Below, piece after piece: positions 10,001 through 21,300 of a stretch of DNA of 64,000 nucleotides. Under the pieces are notes generated by a model. That model had not been told where the DNA came from and searched no databases. It worked only from the letters and a program-made list of their open reading frames with translations. Made by a program: the position numbers and the translations under genes. Source of the DNA: Podarcis raffonei (lineage: Eukaryota; Chordata; Lepidosauria; Squamata; Lacertidae); the NCBI RefSeq assembly GCF_027172205.1, contig NC_070603.1, positions 11,220,001 through 11,284,000 on the forward strand, in the 5' to 3' direction. Positions within the stretch are counted from its first letter, which is position 1. Each line of letters starts with the position of its first letter.

Positions 10001-13000
10001 CCTCCTTGTCCAGGGTTTGTAGGGAGGTGGGTTGTTTTTTTTACCTGAGGCAAAAGAGCAGCTTGTCACTGGACACGCTCTCGATGTGGTCATACAGTTC
10101 TGGGTCCACGTGTTTCAGAAGCTCCTCACAGATTTCTGTGCAGGCAGGAGAAAGGTAAAGGTAAAGGGACCCCTGACTGTTAGGTCCAGTTGTGGCCGAA
10201 TCTGGGGTTGCAGCGCTCATCTCGCTTTACTGGCCAAGGGAGCCGGCGTACAGCTTCCGGGTCATGTGGCCAGCATGACTAAGCCGCTTCTGGCAAACCA
10301 GAGCAGCGCACGGAAACGCCGTTTACCTTCCCGCCAGAGTGGTACCTATTTATCTACTTGCACTTTGACGTGCTTTCGAACTGCTAGGTTGGCAGGAGCA
10401 GGGACCTAGCAACGGGAGCTCACCCCGTTGCAGGGATTTGAACCGCCGACCTTCAGACTGGCAAGCCCTAGGCTCTGTGGTTTAACCCACAGCGCCAAAA
10501 GAATGCCTCACATCATGCACTCAACCAACCAACTCCATGTCCCCATGCTATCTTTGCCCTCAACAAACTGCTCTCTGGAGAGGGACAAAACTGGGACAGG
10601 TGGTGACAAAGATCCTGATGTGTGAAGGTTGCCAAAATGTCAAAAGAGGTGTTCTCACCTGGAGAAAACATTACATGCACATCATGAGCAATGCATGATA
10701 AAATGTCCAAGGCCATGATAAAATGTTCTTTCCCATGACTTGCAAAAGCTGAACAAAGTAGATTCTTTAGCAAATGTATGCCCTTTGGCTTTATTCAGGT
10801 TGCAGAGTTTAGCTTTTCTTAGCACAGGATAGTCTTTTTCTTTTAAATTGCACACAGCTCTGCCTATCAATACCTTCTCTCCTTCAATCTAAGACCTAAT
10901 ACATGATCCCTGGCTAACAGGACCAGTGGTCAGAGATGATGGGAATTTTAGTCCCAAAACATCTGGAGGGCCGAGTTTGCCTATGCCTGACCTAATACAC
11001 ATGGTCCAGCAAATAGAAGCCAGGAGACCATATACCTCCTCTCAGTGGCATAGCGTTGGGGGGGGGAGTTGAGAGGGGCAGTTGCCCTGGGTGCATTGAG
11101 GGTTCATATGCTTCCCTCTCTTTGTTGGCGGTGGGATCAGCCTAGGCCCATGGTGAGCAGGCATTGATGGAGGGAGGCGGGCAGGGGGCAACCTCAGCAT
11201 GGCCTAGCTCGGCTCTCCTCTCCGCAGGCATCAGGATGATTCGTCTGCCAAGAGCCATGTCAGCTGGGCGGGCTCGCTCTGTGCGTGCAGGCAGGCGGTT
11301 TAGCATGGTCCTTCTTGGCTCTGGCGGGGGGTTGCTCCATTGTCAGCTTCAGCTTGCCTGCCCAAGATGCCAGCAACCCACGCTACACCACTGCCTCCTC
11401 TCTCCCAATGTCCATTTCTGCTGCTTAGTTAACTGCCCACTCCCATATTTATTTTTCCCTGGCTGAAGACAGTTAAAATATCTAGAGAGGCCACAGCTAG
11501 GTTCTTCATGCACGGTGTGAGCGAGGTTTCTTCCTAATTTTGCAATTTGCATGGCAGATCTGCATTCTAGCAAATGGAACATGGGGTGAGCAATGGTTGT
11601 GCCTCTTCCCCTATGCCACATGCATGTTTACCAATTCATATGTTAATTCTAAGGCATTTAAAGGGGGGGCAGTTGCAAAATGACTATGGGAATTTTTGGA
11701 GTGACATCACAGGCAGCATTCAGTTGGCGCTTTCCACAATCCACATTCCCTGAAAATTTTCAGAACAGTCCATTCCTCCCTAGTGCTTAAACCTGGAGAG
11801 GATAATGTATGTTTGAGTCAGGTGCTGTGGGGAGATGTTTCTTCCTCTCCCTCCCTGCTTTCTCACGTGTCTTGCGGCGAACACCCATGGTGGTGAAACT
11901 CCACGCTGAACGTCTCATGTAGCCCACAAAGCACCAGAAGGCTTCAGTCTCATTTTCCAGGGTCTCCAGAAAGCGGCTGGCAAAGTCATTCATGCCCTGG
12001 CAATATCCGATGTCTGCAGAGGAGGAAAGAAACCAGCAGCAGTTGGCACCCGGAATTGCCAGCCCACCTTGCAGCCATTCGGGGGGGAAACATGGCATGT
12101 GCAAAGTGTCATGCAATAAAAGGAGTAGCAATAGCTCAAAATATCACAGAATCATGAATCCAGAAGAGCATGCTCCTCTACTGTACAGTCATACCTCGGG
12201 ATCAATACGCTTCAGGTTAAGCATTTTTGGGTTGCACTCTGCGGTGACCCGGAAGTAACGGAGCGCGTTACTTCTGGGTTTCGCCACTCGCGCATGCGCA
12301 GATTCTCAAAATGTTGTCACGTGCATGCGCAGAAGCGGTGAAACACGACCTGTAGATCTGCAGTCGTGTGTTACGTTCACTTCAGGATGTGAACGGGGCT
12401 CTGGAACGGATCCTGTTCGCATCCAGAGGTACCACAGTACTTGTGTAGTTGGAATCCCCAAAGATCACAATCTGAGCCCACTCCTGCAATTACCCATGGT
12501 AGACTACATCTTTGCATCCCTTTACTCTGCAACAACCCTCTTTACTCTTGCGCTGCTTTAAAAGCAGAGAAAGAACCTATTGTTACAGAGGTTGTGAGCC
12601 ACCCCAACCTCTGCCGAGCAGTAGCAAGATTCCAGGGGGTCCAGGCACATGCCCAGCTATTGTGTTTCTGTTGGGAAAATTGAGGCTAGTGTCATGAAGG
12701 AAATGGGGTTTATTTTACACATATTTACACCTAAAGCCTTCAATGGAGGGGTGCAGAACATTCTACCCCAAGAGTGTCTCTCATTGCTCCTCTCATAGCT
12801 TCAGCAAGTTGGGGTGCAAAGCAACAGTCAGTCATGGCTCCTGGTTTCTCGGTGCTGCTTCCTCCAGCCAGCAAGCATGGAGTTCAAGGCTTCCTGCATC
12901 CCCCTTCGTGCCTCTGTCCCAGCCAGCCAAGGTGGTTTTGCCCTTCGTGGCCTGGAATCCTGTCTGCTTCCTCCTGCACCTTTAGATTTCCAAAAGGACA

Positions 13001-16000
13001 CTTTTTCCTGTGACAACATGCTGCTGCCACCTTGGCTACCTCCCAGATCTCCTTTCACTGTCCGCTCCTCAGAGCAGGGGGGAAGGATAGCTTTTTGCAT
13101 TGCCAAGGGCTGTTAATGGTTTTGTCCCTGGCTCCCTGTTGTTTTTTTCATGGCTCTGCACTTAGCTAGCCCAGCCAAGCTGTTTCGCATACGCCTAGCT
13201 CAGGAATTTATTGCGTGGCACAGTTCTGCAGCTTGTATTCTCCCTCCATGTTCCAAATATTGTCTAAATAAAGGTAAAGGTAAAGGGACCCCTGACCATT
13301 GAAGCACACACAGCTTCTTCCAATGAATTATGGGAACTGTAGTTTCTCTCACACAGAGCTAATAGAGCAACTAGAGTGACCAGGACATGTGCTTTAAAAG
13401 TGCATTAAAGGTAAAGGGACCCCTGACCATTAGGTCCAGTCGTGGCTGACTCTGGGGTTGTGGCGCTCATCTCACTTTATTGGCCAAGGGAGCCAGCGTA
13501 CAGCTTCCGGGTCATGTGGCCAGCATGACTAAGCCGCTTCTGGTGAACCAGAGCAGCGCACGGAAACGCCGTTTACCTTCCCGCCGGAGCGGTACCTATT
13601 TATCTACTTGCACTTTGACGCGCTTTTCAACTGCTAGGTTGGCAGGAGCCGGGACTGAACAATGGGAGCTCACCCCGTTGTGGGGATTCGAACCACCGAC
13701 CTTCTGATTGGCAAGTCCTAGGCTCTGTGGTTTAATCCACAGTGCCACCCGCGTCCCATTGTCTAAATACTACCCTTTATTAATTTCTATAATTCACAGA
13801 CTCTGGTACGATAGATCTATGACAGTAGTATAGGATTGGCAAGATTGGTCTGCATGTCATCTTTGGGTCTGTGGTTTTATATTTTCATGATGGGATTCTG
13901 TAGAAAGCGAGGGTGCTAAGGTCACATCCATGGCATACATTTAAAGCACCATTTTAACAGCTCTGGCTCCCCCCGCCCCAAAGAACCCTGCTAGCGTGTG
14001 TATGAATACACATGAGCGGTGGACACACATGTGGGCTTAGACATGTGTGATGCATACAGAGTGGGTCTAGGGAGTTTTGCACATTCCTTCTTGTGCAAAA
14101 ATGTACGCACTATATCTAGCACGGTCTACACTGCTGGCTGTGGGATGTTTAGCAGAGACCTCCTGAGGGGAAGGTCTGTTCCGCCCCTGAACTGCCTTGA
14201 GAAAAGCCCTACGCCTCTTTGAGAAACAGTTTGGGTTGAAAAGGACGTGGCAAATTAAAAGCACCATATAAATGATGAATGGCAGGCCTGTAAAGTGTCA
14301 GGAACGGATAGAGGGGTGGAGGTGAATGGAGCAGGGAAGCTGGCAGGCAGACGTCTGATGCCATCAAGTAAGATTCCTGGAAGTGGGTCGAGTACAGCAG
14401 TTTCCTCACCTTGGTGGAAGGCCACGTACGTGACGAGAATTTCCCGGAGGTAAAGCAGATTCACTAGTCCTTCGCGTCTGGGGAGAGAGAGAATAAATCC
14501 ATACGCTAGGTATTATGGTGGTGGCCCTGATCATGAGTGTACCCCAAATTAGTTCTAAAAAGAGAGGTGAAGGCATCTGGGACAGCTTTGAGTGGCCAGT
14601 TCCTTAGATCCATTAGCTGGGATTATTCACTGGCAAGGGAAAGGCACTTGGTACATACTCAGAGGAGCGCCCCCCCCCCGCTATTCCTTCACATGTTCCC
14701 AGTCAGAGCCCTAGAATTAAAGTCAATTCAATAGTGGAGTAGGAGAGCCGGGGGGGGGGAATCATATCTGGAACCAGTGCACCCCTTTGGTTTCAGATAG
14801 TACATGGGTAGTCCAGGACACAAATGTTCACAGCTCTCTAGCGCAGGCATAGGCAAACTTAGCCCTCCAGATGTTTTGGGACTTCAACTCCCATCATCCC
14901 TAGCTAACAGGCCCAGTGGTCAGGGATGATGGGAATTGTAGTCTCAAAACATCCGGAGGGCCGAGTTTGCCTATGCCTGCTCTAGCGGTTTGGTTGGCTC
15001 ATTTACCAGAAGTAAGGTAAAGGGACCCCTGACCGTTAGGTCCAGTCGCGGATGACTCTGGGGTTGCGGCGCTCATTTTGCTTTATTGGCAGAGGAGCCG
15101 GCGTACAGCTTCCGGGTCATGTGACCAGCATGACTAACCCGCTTCTGTGAACCAGAGCAGCTCACGGAAACGCCGTTTACCTTCCCGACGGAGCGGTACC
15201 TATTTATCTACTTGTACTTTGATGTTGCTAGGTTGGCAGGAGCAGGGACTGAGCAACGGGAGCTCATTCTGGAGGTATATACTTTGTTCTGACCAAACTG
15301 TCTGATACCAGAGGTGAAATATATTGGCCTTATTTTCAGCTCTCCTGCCGCACTACTGGATGTATCGACACTGTCAACGACTATTCCTGCTCTTCAAGGA
15401 GGCTTGGTGGACAGTAGCAGTGAGAATAGGGATTTCCAAGGGAGAATTCTCAACACTAACCAAACTACAATCCCCAGCATTCTTTGGGGATTACGTTAAA
15501 ACCTGTATATAAACGATAGAGGTTTGGAGGGTAGAGAGTATTCCCCAATTGCTGCCTCAAAGCTCTGCTGTAGTACAGGAATTACAAAATAAGATATTCA
15601 GGACCAGAGAGGGCAGGAGAAGAATGTAACTGGAAAGGGCTGGCTGTGTGATAATGGGAAGCAGGGAGGAATCTAACAGTAGGTACTACAAAAGGATTGG
15701 CAAGTCAGCTAGTACAGGGCAATTTGCGTAACAGGTATATATGTAGGTGTAGCAGGTTCTGCATGGGGATAACCTGAAACCTGATTATCTCAGGTCCAAC
15801 ACAGGAGTGACAATTTCTGATTGGATTTTTCAACTTAAAATTATAATAATAATAATAATTAAAAAAACACCCTTTGAAACATTCTCTGTGTGTGAGGGGA
15901 TTCTAGTTTGCCTGGAGGAGTGATGCTAGATTAGGGAATGCTTAACCCTTTGCCCTGCCCTCCTTTCCTGATCTAAATCCCACCCACCCACTGGTGCTAA

Positions 16001-18268
16001 CAGCAGTGTCATGGTAGATTTAGACCATGGTAGATTTAGACCAGGAGTGGGAAGGTTTAGACACCCCTTCCACTAGCGCCATTGCTCTCTGAGCAAAAAT
16101 CAGAGCTGCTTTTAAGATAAAATGAAAAATGAAAAAGAAATGTGATACTGGAGACGGGTGATAATATGTTTCTTGGCCAAAAGTTCCCATTTTGAGGTGT
16201 GGGGTTCCCCCTCCCCCCCCAGATTGTGGGGAGCAGGGCACATTCCAGCTTTTGACGAATGCTGACAGCTTAGTAACGTGATCTGAGTTTTGGAGAAGTC
16301 CTATATGTCAAATTCCTCTGCTGTTACAAGCCAAATATTCCCAGGAAGAAATGTTCTGTGCACTTCTTCCTGAAGGAGAGGGCAGATTTGTCCATGTTTG
16401 GGTATAATCTGTTGGGATATTACAATATTTGACTTCAGACCTGCACAATGCCTACCAAACTAAATGAAAACTGCCAGGTATGAGCAGCAACCCTCCAGTG
16501 GGTTTGATTCCTGCCTGCCTGGGTTTGCAAAAATGGATGTATGTATGTGTGAAGACAGGGCCAGGTGAGCTGATACCAGCTTGTGGGGGAAGCAGTGGTC
16601 ATAGTACATCATTCAGGAAATCCCCCCTTTGAATTTTCAGAATCTGAATTTTCAAAATTTGCTGGAAGTCCCAACTTTTTGTTTCGCCTCGGCTGGGAAG
16701 GGCCAACTTCTCACTGGAAGAATGTCCGGTGTCTGTCCGTCTGGGGTACATCGGCATCAATGTCTTGCAGCGCCTTTTGGAACTGTTGCTCGTTAATGTG
16801 CGAGAAGGGCAGGCTATGCTGACGAAAGACAGAATTGCATTGACGTTAGAGTGGGAGACGTTAGGTGTTATGTACAGAAGTTCTCACCCTGGGCCAGCAG
16901 GGGGATACAGTAGATAGTTATGCGAATAAGGGATTGAAAGTGACGTTCAGTGATTGGATAGTTTTATAAAATTGTTACAGTTACGTTGTACTGGAGCTCT
17001 ATATAAGCAGGCTGACTGAACCCTTCAATTCAGTTCTGTTCTGGCCTGTGAATAAACAAGAGCTGTTTGAAGAATTGCTGTGTCGTCTGATATGTTCACC
17101 CACAACTTAACATTAAGGAAGGGCGCTAGTTAGCACACTGATGCTTGGAAGCATATTTCGTGAGTTCTCAGCTCCACCCCATGTCTGGGAATGGAGTAAT
17201 TGTGTGCTGGATTAGGCCAAGAGCCAGCCTGGTCCAGGATTCTTTGGCCAGTAGATGCTTCTGAAAACCTTCTCAAGATGGAGCCCTGTACTCTATGGCC
17301 ATTGTAAAATAGGAGATAAGACATCAGGAGATCTCTTCCTTCCATCAATCCCTTCTCAAGAGTCAAGATCCATTTCCTTGAAAGTGAAAAGCAGCCATGC
17401 AGGGTGAAGGTGGATTGGGACAAGAACTCTGGGGTAAGGCGGGGCTTAATTCCTCCTGTTGTTTTCCTGATCTAACTGCCACCCTCCCACCCGCCACCAT
17501 TTTTCAGATGTGGGAAACATACAGAATGTAAAGGGACAAAAACACACACAACTCCATTCCTCCCCCAGCGTCATGGCTCTGAAGTGGTTCACCTCTCCCT
17601 ACAGATGCTTTTAGCTAACAAAAACCAATCCTGCAGGATATCCACTCTGTGGATCTTACACTGTCTTGTCATCTGGTTTGGTCCTAAGAGTTAAAAACAT
17701 GCACGGGGAACACCACATGTAGCACCCATTGCTGGGCTGCACCTTTTCAAACTGCAGCCAGGCGTTTAAATGTTTTTCTCCACAAAGAATATAAGAATTA
17801 CAATGTCTGGGAGAAGATTTGGAGTAAGTCTTTTCTCTGATGCGCTGGCTTCGAATGTGCAAGGAGTGGTTTGTTTTTTTACACCACCCTTTGTTGAGAG
17901 TTAAAAGGCAGAGATTTCCAAGTCATTACAATTTCCTTTAAAAAAAAAGGAGGAAGGAAGGGACGTTGGGCCTCAACACCACTTGTAAGAAATGTCTTCT
18001 GATGTGGAAGCCTCTAACTCAGTGTTTCTCAAACTTGGGTCTTCAGCTGTTTTTGGACTACAATTCCCATCATCACTGGTCTTGCTAGCTAAGGATGATG
18101 GGGATTGTAGTCTGAAAACAGCTGGAGACCCAAATTTGGGAAACACTAACTCTAGGTGTCTTCTGGCTGGTAGCAGCCACTTTGTGGTAACTGGAAAAAC
18201 TTCACGCTGCATGTGTTTAAAGCCTGACTATTATTATTTTTTAAAAAAAACAGTCTTCCCAGGGTTGT

Positions 18269-18325
<57 letters not shown>

Positions 18326-21300
18326 GTAATAATAATTTATTATTTATACCCCGCCCATCTGGCTGGGTTTCCCTAGCCACTCTGGGCGGCTTCCAACAAA
18401 ATATTAAAATACAGTGGTCTGTTAAACATTAAAAGCTTCCCTAAACAGGAATGTACTGAAAACAAATTTTAGGACTAAGCTTTGCTGAGCTTGAGTTAAA
18501 TTACGCCTTGCTCACCAGCTCATTACCCTACCCGCCTCAACATCCTTAATTAATGTCCACTTCAAGAAAGTCATTTTCTACTTCATATCTCACCTCATCA
18601 AATATATCTGTAGGAGGACTGGCTGTTTCAGCTTCCCTCCATTGTTCGTCATGTCTCTGGATCGCCAAGGAAAGCTCCACTATAGGAGTAAGTAAACAAA
18701 GCATCATTTGCCAGGCGTGGTCCCTTTAAGAGGTGGAGCCCTGTTGCTCCACCCAGTGGGAGGGATGTAGCAGGATACAAAGCCAGCAGGCATTGGTTGT
18801 ACTTACAGTCGGAATGAACCCTCATTACGGCAGCCCAGGGGAAGCGCTGTTTCCACGAGCGCTTCATCCACCGATACTGAGAGGACATTTGCTGGTCCAG
18901 CTCCTTCCTCTCTTCAGTTGTGGATTTCTCCGGGTACACCCCAAAGAGAAACTTCCAGGTGATCTTTCTCTCACTGGGATGTGTGCCTAAGAAAAGACAC
19001 ACATTACCCTACATTGACCACCCCTCCCAGTGTAGCAACACCAAACCACAGTTTTAAACGGGTCCCCATCCAGTTGAGATGCCTGATGGATAGCACTGCA
19101 GTAGTGGTGGGGCAGAATCAGAGTTGGGGTTAATCTTGCAAGCATGTGTCTAAACCCGAGAAGGGAGAGGATGCAGCTTTGCAGGCAGCACAGAAAAAAG
19201 TCGCTGGGGGAAAGGGTTAAGCATCCCTCCCCAATACTGCTTTTCAGCTCAAAACTGCTTTCTTCTCCACTTCCTACACAAAAATCCAGGGCTTTAGTAC
19301 TAATCAAACACCCGGGAAGCTGAATTGTCCTTTCACCACATTCTCTGTGTGGTTCCCCCACCCCAGTGCTGTGCACAAATGACCTCCCAGAATTCTCCAC
19401 TGTGTTTGAATAAACTGTGGTTTTGGGCTGAAAAAGGTTCCTCACCCCTGGGCTAAAATGGTAAAGGTAAAGGACCCCTGACAGTTAAGTCCAGTCACAG
19501 ACGACTTGCGGCTTTCATCTCGTTTTACAGGCCAAGGGAGCCGGCGTTTGTCCGCAGACAGTTTTTCCGGGTCATGTGGCCAGCATGATTAAGCCGCTTC
19601 TGGCAAAACCAGAGCAGTGCACGGAAACGCCGTTTTCCTTCCCGCCGGAGTGATACCTATTTATCTACTTGCATTTTTGGCGTGCTTTTGAACTGCTAGG
19701 TTGGCAGGAGCAGGGACCGAGCAACGGGAGCTCACCCCATCGCGGGGATTCAAACCGCCGACCTTCTGATCAGCAAGCCCAAGAGGCTCTGTGGTTTAGA
19801 CCACAGCGCCACCCACGACCCCTGGGGCTAAAGGATGCCAGAAACAGGCTTCCCACTCCCTGCCCCCACCAGCATCTCCGCAGTGTAGATTGTGTGGCTA
19901 CCTCTCTCGTAGACCAGCTTGCGCATGCGGAAGACATCCAGCCGCCCATCTTTGTCAAATAAGGTGTAGATTGACTGAGAGGGCAGAGATGTGTTCTCTC
20001 TTGCGGAGCGGGAGGGAAATGCTGTGCCATCTTCGTTCCGGTGGTTTTTAGTGGGATCTTTCTGGCTACTGCCTGCTGTCTCTTCTTGGTTCTTGCTGGG
20101 GTTTGCCGTGAGCTCAGCAGAACTTATGTGTTGGCTTCTTGAGACCAGGAAAGGAAAAGTAGAACATGTCAGATTTTTTTAGACTTCATTTCTGTAGGCG
20201 ATCTGCTGGTCCTTAGGATGAACTTAGCTGTAAAGTGGTACCTCGGGTTACATACGCTTCAGGTTACATACACCAGGTTACAGACTCCGCTAACCCAGAA
20301 ATAGTACCTCAGGTTAAGAACTTTGCTTCAGGACGAGAACAGAAATTGCGCAGCGGCAGTGGGAAGCCCCATTAGCTAAAGTGGTGCTTCAGGTTAAGAA
20401 CAGTTTCAGGTTAAGACCAGACCTCCGGAACGAATTAAGTACTTAACCTGAGGTACCACTGTAGTACAAAATGAAGAACTGAAACATCACGCAAATTTGA
20501 AAACTGGCTAGCCCATTCTCCAGACTGAAATGTTGTGACATTTAAATATTTTCTCAAATGGTAATGTTGTGTGGGAGGTGCTTGACAACTTTCTTCTGCC
20601 TCTAAAGTTCACAAATCAAACTGCATCCACAAGAGGGGATTTTGTGATATATAAAGGGAAATAGAAATCATAAGATGTGCAACCAAATTTCAGTCGGTAA
20701 GGTTTGAAAATTCCTTATACAGTTGTACCTTGGAAGGCGAACGGAATCCATTCTGGAAGTCCGTTTGACTTCCTAAACGTTCAGAAACGAAAATGCGGCT
20801 TCTGATTGGCTGCAAGAAGCTCCTGCAGCCAATAGAAAGCTGCGCGGACGTTCGGCTTCTGAAAATCGTTCAAAAACCGGAACACTCACTTCTGGGTTTT
20901 GATCGTTTGGGAGCCGATTTGTTCAGGAGCCAAGGTGTTCAAGATCCAAGGTACGACTGTATATTTATTTTCTGTACCTTGAATTGTCATGTACCTTGAT
21001 AGGAACCGAAGAAACTAGACTCCTTTTTTTGTGCCCTCCTGTGTTTTTTTTGTGTTTTTTTTTTGCTGAAACACATTTAAATTTCCTTCCTGCCTCATCA
21101 AGGACTAGACATATATTTTAAAAGCTGAAATTCTTGGAACTTTATCAAAAGTGCCTTAGGATTTGCTCAGTGTCTCCTCGTTGTGTCCTGCCATATGAAC
21201 ACCATCCATACAATCACAGTTGTGATTCCCTATCTCCTCTCCCCCCCCCCCCCCGCCCCATTTTCTTCCTTGCAGAAACTCTGACCTTGCAAAGGATTCC

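Noticed and set aside
16729-16917. Plus-strand frame over the arginine-finger exon
   Set aside because: It is the antisense shadow of the TBC exon and runs on into the neighbouring LTR.
18992-19445. 152-codon minus-strand frame next to the TBC exon
   Set aside because: It runs through the intron upstream of exon 18807-18986, with no acceptor/donor support and no similarity to TBC sequence.
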